NCBI GenBank assembly: GCA_039025855.1
Contig: JBCCNL010000002.1
Location: 62,001-126,000, forward strand
Source of the DNA: JBCCOW01 sp039025855
GTDB lineage: Bacteria; Planctomycetota; Phycisphaerae; Phycisphaerales; Phycisphaeraceae
DNA: 64,000 nt
Direction: 5' to 3'
The position numbers and the translations under genes are program-made. Below, piece by piece: positions 18,264-26,900 of the stretch (positions are counted from its first letter, which is position 1; every line of letters starts with the position of its first letter). Under the pieces are notes generated by a model. It saw only the letters and a list, made by a program, of their open reading frames with translations. It ran no database searches and was not told the DNA's origin.

Positions 18264-19484
18264 ATGCCCACACCCCCGAAAACCCCGCTCAAAAAGGCTC
18301 ACCGACGCGTCCTGGTGGCCATCGGGACGGGCTATGGCTACGGCCGAGACATGATCGCCGGGGTCGTCAGCTACGCCCGGGTCCACGGGCCCTGGGAATT
18401 CGTCGGGCAAACCGGGCCCGTGATCCGGCCCGCGGCGATCACGCGATCGCCCCAATACGACGGCGTCATCTTCCAGGCCATGGAGGACGGCTTCGCCGAG
18501 GCTGCCCGCAGACGCGGCGCCCCCGCTGTGAGCGTCGGCGGACGGTTCCCCGCAGCCCCCGACATCCCCCACGTCACCGCCGATGGCGAGGCCGTGGCCC
18601 GCATGGCCTTCGACTACCTCCGCGGGCTGGGTTTCAATCAATTTGCCACTTACGGCGGCCATACGGCGCTACGCGACACCCGCATCGGCGGCTTTATGGC
18701 CTTGGCCAAAGCCGCCGGCTGCCAGTGCACCGACCTGGGCCCCGGCAGCCCGCATCAGCCCGTCAGCACCCACGAAGACACACTGTGGACCCGTGAGATC
18801 CGTCGGCTCAAGGGCAAGCTCTCCACACTCACCGGCCGTGTCGCCCTCTTCGCCTGGTCTTCCCGAGAAGCTCGGCCCGTGATCGCCGCCTGCGATGAGC
18901 TGGGCCTCCCCGTGCCCGATCGCATTGCGGTCATGGGTGTCGACGACGACGAGGCGGTCTGCGAACTGGCCAGCCCCCCCATCACCGCGATCGACCACGG
19001 CTGCGAGACCATGGGCTGGCAAGCCGCCCAGACACTCGACGCCCTCATGCAGGGCCGACCCGCCGAAACCCACGTGGCCCGAGTGGACCCCGTCCGCGTG
19101 GTCGAACGGCAGTCCACCCAAACCCTGGCCATTGATCAGCCCGTCGTCGTCGCGGCGATCAACTTCATCAAGGCCTCCTTCGCCGAGGGCATCACCGTCC
19201 AAGACGTCCTCGACGAAGTCGACTGCTCTCGGCCCACCCTGGAGAAACACTTCCGACACGCGATGGGCCAGACCGTTCGTGAGTACATCACCAAGCTCAA
19301 GATCGGGCACGCCCAGGAACTGCTCCAACTCACCACGCTCGACCACCGCGCGATCTCGGTCCGCTGCGGGTTCAGCTACCCCTCTAAGTTCAGCACCGCC
19401 TTCCGCCGCGAGACCGGTTTGTCCCCCTCCGACTACCGGCGCCTACGCAGAGCCCGCGGGGGAACCCTCCAGATCCCCATGTGA
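18264..19484 (+). CDS. XylR-type transcriptional regulator (sugar-binding domain + AraC HTH)
   Basis: A 406-residue regulator. Residues of about 15-285 resemble a LacI-type periplasmic-binding domain (RRVLVAIGTGYGYGRDMIAGV at the start; the VMGVDDDE and PPITAIDHG segments are typical). Residues of about 300-400 form an AraC DNA-binding domain with two helix-turn-helices and the family tail GLSPSDYRRLR. This is the arrangement of XylR, an activator that senses a sugar directly. It is divergent from the PEP-CTERM/pseudopilin/GH16 cluster and is the obvious candidate regulator of it. The inducing sugar is not known. The following 247 bases (19485-19731) hold no gene or terminator that I can support. 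Confidence 0.9.
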   Translation: MPTPPKTPLKKAHRRVLVAIGTGYGYGRDMIAGVVSYARVHGPWEFVGQTGPVIRPAAITRSPQYDGVIFQAMEDGFAEAARRRGAPAVSVGGRFPAAPDIPHVTADGEAVARMAFDYLRGLGFNQFATYGGHTALRDTRIGGFMALAKAAGCQCTDLGPGSPHQPVSTHEDTLWTREIRRLKGKLSTLTGRVALFAWSSREARPVIAACDELGLPVPDRIAVMGVDDDEAVCELASPPITAIDHGCETMGWQAAQTLDALMQGRPAETHVARVDPVRVVERQSTQTLAIDQPVVVAAINFIKASFAEGITVQDVLDEVDCSRPTLEKHFRHAMGQTVREYITKLKIGHAQELLQLTTLDHRAISVRCGFSYPSKFSTAFRRETGLSPSDYRRLRRARGGTLQIPM

Positions 19485-19731
19485 AGCCAAACGAGCCGAC
19501 GTAAGCAAGCCTGGCTACACCTGCGACAGTCGGCGCAAAGCAGAAGCGTGTTGTTGTATCCCAGAAACAATACGGATCACCACCGTCCTAAAACGATTTG
19601 CGTCAGATGTACAGGTCTCCAGGCTGTTATACGTGCCAAGGCATCGTTGCCATGACTTCATGCAGGTAATGGGGAGTGCACGACATCTGAGTCAAGACAA
19701 GCCACGCCTCTGTCGTCCTGAGCGTCCGCTT

Positions 19732-20931
19732 TCATTCCCCGCTCAGCCAAACCCGCACGTCGGTGTCATACAGGCGATTCAGCTTGGTGATCTGTTCGAT
19801 CAAGCGAAGGAACCGCGGGTTGTAGATATCACCGTGGCTGGCACAGATATCAGAAGCCGTCTGCACGATCCAGAACGGGGTGGTGTTGTAGGCATCCGGA
19901 ACGGGCTCCAGCACGATCGCCCCGCCTTCAAGCCGGGCCTTATGGCTGACCAGAAAGTCGAGATGGCCGTGCGTCCGGTTCGCCAGCGCGGCCTGCGACG
20001 GCACACCCTCGCCGAGGTCACGGCGAAACGCCTCGGGCAGGTGCTGCACCATCTGACCCGCCGGGTACGCCACGCGGGTCGCCAGATCGGCCTCCGACGT
20101 GATCGACACAAAGACCGGGCCGGGCGCAGGCTCCCGGCCGCCGGCCCGGTCGCGCAGCTCCGCCGCGGCACCCGTCCGCTTCAAGTACTCGATGAACTGA
20201 TACGTCGTCAGCCCGTCCAGCGCCGGGTTCTGCAGCAGCACCATGTCCGCCGGCACCGCCACGCCCTTAGGCCCCGCCGACATCGTGAGCGTCGTCACCG
20301 TCGGCGCCAGCGTCTTGGCCAGGATCATCCCACCCATCGAATGCCCCGACAGCAGCACCTTCGAGTCGGGCCGAGCCTTGGCTGCGCTGGTGAGCCGGAA
20401 CAGCGTCTCACGCATCGGATGAGACGCGATCCGCGCCGCGGTCGTCTTCCGGTCCCAGAACGAAAGCAGGCTCACCCCCGGGATGCGGTTGGTCGCACCA
20501 CGCCACGCGAGATAAACCCCGACCACATGATCCGGAGCCGGCACCCCCTCGGCCCGCAGTTGCGCCGCCAACTCACGCATCCCATCCTTGAACCGTGTGA
20601 GGTCTCCGCCCTCACGCTCGGGGTTGGCGTTGTTCATCCACCCATGCGTATATGTCACGAGCATGATGCCCCGCTCCGAGCCGGCGTTCCGCTGCTCGAT
20701 CAGCGCGACCGCGTCGTCCAGCTGTTGCGGCAGCCACCACATCCCGAACTCGTCGAACTCGATGATCGCCAGGTCCACGCCCACCGTCTCCTCGGCCGGC
20801 GGCTCCAGCGTCTGCCGATACCGGTCCGGCGTGGCGTTGAACAGCTGGTTCGAGACACAACCACTGCAGAGAACAGTGACGCAAACCACCAGCCCAAGCA
20901 CCGTGCGGATCGTGACAGGCAGCTCGCTCAT
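19732..20931 (-). CDS. Exported alpha/beta hydrolase, last gene of the efflux operon
   Basis: A 399-residue protein with an N-terminal hydrophobic segment ending LCSGC, an imperfect lipobox (Cys rather than Leu at -3), so it is either a lipoprotein or otherwise anchored. The alpha/beta-hydrolase nucleophile elbow is clear as GHSMGG, preceded by strand VLLSG, and YTHGWMNNA contributes an oxyanion-hole-like HG. The 'large-hydrolase' layout and the segment YLAWRGATN resemble DUF900-type esterases. Its ATG overlaps the stop codon of the phosphatase gene (ATGA), so it is translationally coupled to the RND operon. The substrate is unknown; an envelope lipid or ester is possible. Confidence 0.8.
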   Translation of the reverse strand: MSELPVTIRTVLGLVVCVTVLCSGCVSNQLFNATPDRYRQTLEPPAEETVGVDLAIIEFDEFGMWWLPQQLDDAVALIEQRNAGSERGIMLVTYTHGWMNNANPEREGGDLTRFKDGMRELAAQLRAEGVPAPDHVVGVYLAWRGATNRIPGVSLLSFWDRKTTAARIASHPMRETLFRLTSAAKARPDSKVLLSGHSMGGMILAKTLAPTVTTLTMSAGPKGVAVPADMVLLQNPALDGLTTYQFIEYLKRTGAAAELRDRAGGREPAPGPVFVSITSEADLATRVAYPAGQMVQHLPEAFRRDLGEGVPSQAALANRTHGHLDFLVSHKARLEGGAIVLEPVPDAYNTTPFWIVQTASDICASHGDIYNPRFLRLIEQITKLNRLYDTDVRVWLSGE

Positions 20932-22331
20932 GGTCCGGACTCCTGACCCGAGGAACGACGCCGGATCACCACCGCCGTCAGGTCGTCCGGCTGCGGGGCC
21001 GAGCCCACGAACGTCTCGACATCGTTGAGCAGGCTCTGAATGAGTCGATCCCCATCCTGATCACCGTGCCGAGCCAGCGACCGCCGCAGCCGTTCCATCC
21101 CGAACTGCTCCCTCGAAGCGTTCGCCCACTCGAAGAAGCCGTCCGTGACCAGCACAAACGCATCCCCTTCCGCAAGGCGATGGGCCACCGGTTCAACGCC
21201 GTCGTCCCCATCATGCACACCCAGCGGCAAGGCGTCAGCCCCGAAGCTCTCCACCTCTCCGCCACCCCGCCGATAAATCATCAAGGGCCCGTGACCCGCC
21301 GAGATCGACACCACCCGGTCGTTCCCCGGCGTCAACACCACGGTCGCGAACGTCACGAACCGGCCCGCGCTCAGGTCCTGATTCAGCTCACCGTTCAGAC
21401 GGTTCAACGCCGCCGCGATCCGCCGTTCGACCCGCAGCGCCGACCGCGCATACGCCCGGCAAAAGCACGTGATCATCGCCGGCCCCAAACCGTGCCCCGT
21501 CACATCGGCGATGCACACCGCAAACCGCCCGTCCTCAAGCGGCACCCAGTCGTAGTAGTCCCCCCCCGTCTGATCGGCCGGCCGGTTCCACCCCACAATC
21601 TCGAAGCCCTCCACGCTCGGAGCCTCGCTCGGCATCAGGCTCTGCTGAATCAACGCCGCCGCCTGCAGGTCACGCTCCGCCTCCTGACGGGCCTCCGCCT
21701 CCGCCACCGCCGTCAAGAGATACCGCCGCATCCGAAGCGCCACCAGCCCCGCCGCCCCCCCCGTCGCCAACACCAGAACCGCCGAAAACACCTCCACCGA
21801 CTGCGGCAGAAACCCGTCGCCGCCGGCCGACGCACCGAACCCGTCGTCGGCCGTAATCACCAGAACACCCAGCCCAACCGCGGACACCGCGCCGGCAAAC
21901 ACACCCACCGGCAACCGCACGTGAAGGATCGAGAGCACAATGAACAGGCCGTACATATGACTGGCGGGACCCAACGCCGCCTGCTCCAGCGTCACCAACC
22001 CGCCGGCCACGATCGCAAACCCCAGCGCCGTCGGAGCCGAACACTCGATCGCCGCGTTGGCATACATCCACCCACCAGAAAGCGGCCGAGACCGATCCCG
22101 AAACCGCCACAGCCACAGCAGCGTGAGCCCCTCGTAAACGACCAGCATGCCCATCACCAGCGGGACGCCGATCGGCTCATCCGAAAACCCCTGGTCGCCG
22201 CTGGTCGCCAGCCGCACCACATTCACCACCATCGTCCCCATCAGAATCAGCAACACCGCCGCAGTCCGGAACCGCACCGCATCATTCATCGCCTCCACCA
22301 ACGCCCCGCTCGCCTCAATCCGTCGGCTCAT
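20928..22331 (-). CDS. Membrane SpoIIE/PP2C-type serine phosphatase
   Basis: The ATG at 22331 follows a GGGAGGGAG ribosome site and gives 467 residues, overlapping the outer-membrane factor gene by 17 bases. The first about 200 residues contain roughly six hydrophobic segments. Residues of about 230-460 are a PP2C/SpoIIE domain: QQSLMPS linker, GGDYYDW and ADVTGHG metal-binding segments, VTDGFFE, and QPDDLTAVVI at the end. Proteins of this type dephosphorylate anti-sigma-factor antagonists in partner-switching systems; no kinase or antagonist gene is nearby. Placement inside an RND pump operon suggests that it senses membrane state and links efflux to a stress response, which is inference. 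Confidence 0.9.
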   Translation of the reverse strand: MSRRIEASGALVEAMNDAVRFRTAAVLLILMGTMVVNVVRLATSGDQGFSDEPIGVPLVMGMLVVYEGLTLLWLWRFRDRSRPLSGGWMYANAAIECSAPTALGFAIVAGGLVTLEQAALGPASHMYGLFIVLSILHVRLPVGVFAGAVSAVGLGVLVITADDGFGASAGGDGFLPQSVEVFSAVLVLATGGAAGLVALRMRRYLLTAVAEAEARQEAERDLQAAALIQQSLMPSEAPSVEGFEIVGWNRPADQTGGDYYDWVPLEDGRFAVCIADVTGHGLGPAMITCFCRAYARSALRVERRIAAALNRLNGELNQDLSAGRFVTFATVVLTPGNDRVVSISAGHGPLMIYRRGGGEVESFGADALPLGVHDGDDGVEPVAHRLAEGDAFVLVTDGFFEWANASREQFGMERLRRSLARHGDQDGDRLIQSLLNDVETFVGSAPQPDDLTAVVIRRRSSGQESGP

Positions 22332-23775
22332 CCGCTCCCTCCCCGTCCGCACCCCGCGTCGCAACCGACGACCACCCCCCGCCAAGCGAACGCTGCAGCG
22401 TGATGTACGTGATCACCACCTCGGCCCGGCTCACGATCAGGTTGTCCTCCGCCGAAAACAACTCGCGCTCGCTGTCGAGCACATTCTGAAAATCGCTACG
22501 CCCTTCCAGATACAACTCCCGCGACAACTCCGCCGACCGCCGCGCCGACGCGCTCGCCCGGCTCAACGCCGCCAACCGCTCCAGCTCCCGCGCATGGCTG
22601 TACATCGCCCCCTCCACCTCCTCGATCGCCCGCAGCACCGACGACTGATAGTTCAGCAGCGCGATGTCCGCCGCCGCCTCCTGCGCCCGGACCTCGCCCC
22701 GCTGACGCCCGCCATCAAACAGATTCCAGGAGAACGACGGGCCCAACCCCCAACCCACGCTGTCCCCCTCAAAGAGCATGTCCGCATCCGTCGCGTTGAA
22801 CTGAAACGAACCGCCCAGCACGAACCGCGGGTACAGGTCACCCAGCTCCACGCCGATGCGAGCAACCTCCGCCGCAAGCGTCCGCTCGCTCGACCGCACA
22901 TCCGGCCGACGCCGAAGCGCATCGGCGGGGATCCCCACCGCGATCTTGGTAGGTGGCTCCGGAACCCGTCCACCACTCGACAACTCATCCAACAACGCCG
23001 TCGGGTTCTCGCCCAGCAGCACCGCGAGCCGAAGCAGCTGCAGCCGAACGTCCGCCCGCAGCGTGGGCAGCTCCGCCTCCGTGTTCGCGAGGTTCGTCTC
23101 CGCCTGCGACACATCCAGCTGCGGCGACGCGCCCGCGTCGAAACGTGTCTGTGTCAGGTCTAGGCTCCGCCGCTGGATCTCGATGTTCCGCTCCGCCACC
23201 CCGACCCGCGACTGCGCCGCCCGCAACGCCACATACTCCGCCGCCACCTCCGCCGCCAAAATCAACCGCACATCATGCAGGTCCTCCACCGTCGCCGCCA
23301 GGTCCGCGTCCGCCGCCTCCACCAGCCGCGACACCCGGCCCCACACATCAAGCTCCCACCCGAACTCCAAACCCAACGCGAACGAATCGAACTCCTCAGG
23401 GTCAGGCAGCGACGGGAACCCGTTCGCACCCTGGCGCTCCCGGCTATAGCTCCCGGTCCCGTCCAGATCAGGGAACCGCTCCCCCGCGCTGACCCGCCGA
23501 AGCGCCGCCGCCTGACGCACCCGAGCCACCGCCGACGCCAGGTCCAGGTTCGATTCAAACGCCCGCTCCACCAGCCCGTCCAGCACCGGGTCGTTCAGCT
23601 GCGTCCACCACGTCTGGATCGACTCCGGCGACGCCGCGTTGAACACGCCCTCTTCCATCCCCGCCCAACCCGCATCCGTCTCCACCTCCGGGGCCTCATA
23701 CGACGGGCCGATCGCCACGCACCCGGGCATCATCACCAGCGACGCCATCACCGCGGCCAGCCTCCACACACTCAC
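22315..23775 (-). CDS. Outer-membrane efflux lipoprotein (NodT/TolC family)
   Basis: The start is a GTG at 23775 overlapping the pump gene's stop as GTGA, giving 486 residues; the open frame extends further upstream, but only as a mirror of the pump gene. The N-terminus ends in MMPGC with Cys19 as the lipidation site, followed by VAIGPSYEAPEVE, the usual mature start of NodT-type factors. The two long helical repeats of the family are present (ASAVARVRQAAALRRVSAGERFP and later equivalents), as is the ETNLANTEAELPTLR segment. It should form the outer-membrane channel of the RND pump encoded upstream. Confidence 0.93.
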   Translation of the reverse strand: MSVWRLAAVMASLVMMPGCVAIGPSYEAPEVETDAGWAGMEEGVFNAASPESIQTWWTQLNDPVLDGLVERAFESNLDLASAVARVRQAAALRRVSAGERFPDLDGTGSYSRERQGANGFPSLPDPEEFDSFALGLEFGWELDVWGRVSRLVEAADADLAATVEDLHDVRLILAAEVAAEYVALRAAQSRVGVAERNIEIQRRSLDLTQTRFDAGASPQLDVSQAETNLANTEAELPTLRADVRLQLLRLAVLLGENPTALLDELSSGGRVPEPPTKIAVGIPADALRRRPDVRSSERTLAAEVARIGVELGDLYPRFVLGGSFQFNATDADMLFEGDSVGWGLGPSFSWNLFDGGRQRGEVRAQEAAADIALLNYQSSVLRAIEEVEGAMYSHARELERLAALSRASASARRSAELSRELYLEGRSDFQNVLDSERELFSAEDNLIVSRAEVVITYITLQRSLGGGWSSVATRGADGEGADEPTD

Positions 23776-26700
23776 GACGTGACCCTCATCTTGAACCGCT
23801 CGGCAAACAACACGTAGATCGTCGGGATCACCACCAGCGTCAGCCCCGTCGACAGGCTCAGCCCCCCGATCATCGCCCACGACATCCCCGCCCACATCGG
23901 TCCGCCGAACAACGCCAACGGCAGCAGCCCCCCCACCGTCGTCAGCGTCGTCAACAGGATCGGCTTCATCCGAACCAGGCCCGACTGCGCCACCGCGTCC
24001 CGCAGCTCCGCACCGCCCGCCACCGTCGACTCGATGAAGTCGATCAGCACGATCGCGTTGTTGATCACCGTCCCGCCCAACGCCACCACCCCGAGCAGCG
24101 GCATAAAGCCCAGCGGCCAACCGCTCAGGAACAAACCAAACATCGCCCCGATCAACGCCAACGGGAACGCGGTCAGCACCACCATCGGCTTGAGCAGCGA
24201 GTTGTACTGCACCAACAACACCAGAAAGATCAGCACGATGCTCACCCCGAACGCCTGGCTCACGTGCCCCTGCGCCTCCGCCGACTCCTCCGCCTCCCCA
24301 CCGACCTCAAGCCGATACCCCTGCGGCAGCCGCTCGATGATCGGCGCGAGCTCGTCCCCCAGACCCATCGTGATGTTGTTCGCCAGGAACCCCGCCCCCG
24401 CCTGCGACCCCACCGTCATGCTCCGCTCCCGGTTCCGCCGACCGATCGCGCCGTACTCCGACCCCGCATCGATCCCCGCCACCGACGTCAACGGCACCGT
24501 CCCGCTCGCCGCCCGCACCGACGCCTGGTCCAGCGTCTCCACCGTCTCCCGCTCCGACTCCGTCAACCGCAGCACCACCTCCACCAGGTGATCCCCCTCA
24601 CGCAGCGTCGTGAGCTGACCACCCCCGTACAGCAGGTCCAGCTCCTCCGAGATCGTCCGGCTCGTCACCCCCGCCAGATACGCCCGCTCCGGATCAACCT
24701 CCAGATCGATCGTGTTGATCATCTCCCCCCAGTCATCAAACGGCATGATCGTCCCTGGCGTCCGCCCGAACTCCGCCAGCAACTCCCGCCCCACCGAACG
24801 CATCACCTCGACATCCGTCCCCACCAGCCGGAACTCCACCGGGTTGTCCACCGGCGGACCCGTCATGAACGGCCGCACGTCAATCCGCGCCCCAGGGATC
24901 GCCGCCACCTCCTCACGCAGCTGATCCACCCACGCCCGGCTCCCCGTCGCGTCCGACGTGTTCACCAGGATCATCGCGTAGTGCGGCACGCTGTGCTCCG
25001 GGTCCAGCGACAAAATCATCCGCGGACCCGCGTTCCCCACAAACGTCGTCGCGCTCACCAGCCGCTCGGCACCCGACCCATCCGGGCCCTGCGTGCTCGT
25101 CTGCCGGATCAGGTCTTCCACCTCTTCCGCGATCCGCTCGGTCTCTTCGAGCGACGTCCCCGCGGGGGCCGTGATATGGACAAAGAACTGATCGCGAACC
25201 CCTTCCGGGAAGAACGCCGTGCCCACCACCGGGATCAACCCCAGCGACATCACCACCGCCAGCGTCGCCGCACCAATCGTGATCAGCCGCTTGCTCATGC
25301 ACCACCGGATCAGCGCCGTGTACAGCGTCGCCACCCGCGTCGGTTCGTCCGCCTTCTCCGCCTTGACCTTCTTCGGCTTCAGCATCCACACACACATGAT
25401 CGGCGTCACCGTCATCGCCACCACGTAGCTGCTCAGCAGCGTCGCCGACACCACGATCGGCAGGCTCCGCATGTACTCGCCCGTCGCCCCGGGAATAATC
25501 AGCATCGGTAAAAACGCACCCACCGTCGTCAGCGTCGAAGACAAGATGGATCTAGCCAGGCTGTTCGACCCCTCGATCGCCGCCTGCTCCCGATCCATCC
25601 CTTCATTGAGCAGCCGCTGCACGTTGTCGGTCACCACAATCGCGTTGTCCACCACCATCCCCAGCACGATGATCAGTGACGCAATCGCAAACTGCTCCAG
25701 CTCCACCCCGAACTGCGGCACGATCGCGATCGCCGAGACCATGCACAGCGGGATCGCCGTCGCCATCACCAACGCCGGCCGCCAACCCATCATCAGCCAC
25801 GCTACCCCCAGCACAATCGCGATCGCCTGCCACAGGCTCTCCACAAAGTCCGCGATCAAACTCGAGACCTGACGCGGCAGATCATTCACCCGCGTGATCT
25901 CCAGGCCCGCCGGAAGCTGCGTCTGGCGGAACCGCTCCACCACCGCCTCGATGTCCTCCCCCAGCTGCACCACGTTCTCCCCCTGCTTCATCGTGATCCC
26001 CATCAACACCGCCCGGCCCGTCCGGCTCTCTGGCGACATGAACCGGACCCCGCTGCTCCGCGGGTCCTCCGGCCCACGGATCACCTCGAACGGCAGGTCA
26101 CGCACCGTCACCGCCCGCCCATCCTCCACCGAGCGCACCGGCACACTCGCGATCGCGTCCGTTGTCACCAACTCACCCGTCGGGCGCACCGGGAACCGAC
26201 GCTCCGGCGTCACCACCACCGCCCCGCTGTTCGCGATGTTCCGCCGATCAATCGCCGACGCCAACTCATCCTTCGTCAAGCCCAGCTTCGACCACTCCGC
26301 CGACTCGATCTCCAGCGTGATCGTCTCGTCCGGCACCCCGAACGTCGACACACTGGCCACCGCATCCAGCCGCTTCAGCTCCGTCTCCAACGCCTCCGCT
26401 ACCAGCTCCAGCTCCCGGTAGCTATACGGCTCGTCGACCCCGTCACCCACCACGTCCTTCGCGTGGATCACCACACACACCGACGACACGTCCCCGAAGT
26501 CCGAGTTCACAAACGGCTCACCGCACCCCTCCGGCAACTGCCCCCGCACCATATCCACCTTGTCCCGCACCAGGTCGAAGCTCTGGTCCAGCGTGTCCTC
26601 GAGCACACTGTCCAGCAGCGTGATGTCGATCCGCGAATACCCGGTCCGCGACATGCTCTCGATCGTGTCCACTTCTTCGATCTGCGCGATCGCGTCCTCG

Positions 26701-26900
26701 AGCTTCTCGGTGACCAGCTCCTCCATCCGCGCCGCCGACGCGCCCGGCCAGAACGTCTCGACCGTCGCCGCCCGGATCGTGATCCGCGGGTTCTCTCGCC
26801 TCGGCATCGACCCGAACGCCAGAATCCCCGCCACCAGCACCAGCCCCGCAAACACCAGCGTGATGGGCTTGTGCGTAATCGCGTACTTCGGCAGATTCAT
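23772..26900 (-). CDS. RND-family efflux pump, inner-membrane transporter
   Basis: A 1042-residue transporter, the normal length for AcrB/MexF-like pumps. The ATG at 26900 overlaps the membrane-fusion gene's stop (ATGA). Visible landmarks are the N-terminal membrane helix with PRITIRAATVETFWPGAS after it, the large periplasmic porter domain, the central helix block with GMVVDNAIVVTDN (proton-relay aspartate) and a second half ending in helices with LPLALFG. Energy comes from the proton gradient, and it should expel drugs, detergents or metabolites through the tripartite channel. Sequence alone does not tell the substrate. Confidence 0.95.
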   Translation of the reverse strand: MNLPKYAITHKPITLVFAGLVLVAGILAFGSMPRRENPRITIRAATVETFWPGASAARMEELVTEKLEDAIAQIEEVDTIESMSRTGYSRIDITLLDSVLEDTLDQSFDLVRDKVDMVRGQLPEGCGEPFVNSDFGDVSSVCVVIHAKDVVGDGVDEPYSYRELELVAEALETELKRLDAVASVSTFGVPDETITLEIESAEWSKLGLTKDELASAIDRRNIANSGAVVVTPERRFPVRPTGELVTTDAIASVPVRSVEDGRAVTVRDLPFEVIRGPEDPRSSGVRFMSPESRTGRAVLMGITMKQGENVVQLGEDIEAVVERFRQTQLPAGLEITRVNDLPRQVSSLIADFVESLWQAIAIVLGVAWLMMGWRPALVMATAIPLCMVSAIAIVPQFGVELEQFAIASLIIVLGMVVDNAIVVTDNVQRLLNEGMDREQAAIEGSNSLARSILSSTLTTVGAFLPMLIIPGATGEYMRSLPIVVSATLLSSYVVAMTVTPIMCVWMLKPKKVKAEKADEPTRVATLYTALIRWCMSKRLITIGAATLAVVMSLGLIPVVGTAFFPEGVRDQFFVHITAPAGTSLEETERIAEEVEDLIRQTSTQGPDGSGAERLVSATTFVGNAGPRMILSLDPEHSVPHYAMILVNTSDATGSRAWVDQLREEVAAIPGARIDVRPFMTGPPVDNPVEFRLVGTDVEVMRSVGRELLAEFGRTPGTIMPFDDWGEMINTIDLEVDPERAYLAGVTSRTISEELDLLYGGGQLTTLREGDHLVEVVLRLTESERETVETLDQASVRAASGTVPLTSVAGIDAGSEYGAIGRRNRERSMTVGSQAGAGFLANNITMGLGDELAPIIERLPQGYRLEVGGEAEESAEAQGHVSQAFGVSIVLIFLVLLVQYNSLLKPMVVLTAFPLALIGAMFGLFLSGWPLGFMPLLGVVALGGTVINNAIVLIDFIESTVAGGAELRDAVAQSGLVRMKPILLTTLTTVGGLLPLALFGGPMWAGMSWAMIGGLSLSTGLTLVVIPTIYVLFAERFKMRVTS

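Noticed and set aside
23776..24120. N-terminal extension of the outer-membrane factor frame
   Set aside because: The extra residues mirror the pump gene in another frame; the GTG at 23775 with a lipobox behind it is the natural start.
24264..25511. Plus-strand Arg/His/Pro-rich frames opposite the RND pump
   Set aside because: They are mirror frames of a clear RND transporter with no start signal and low complexity.
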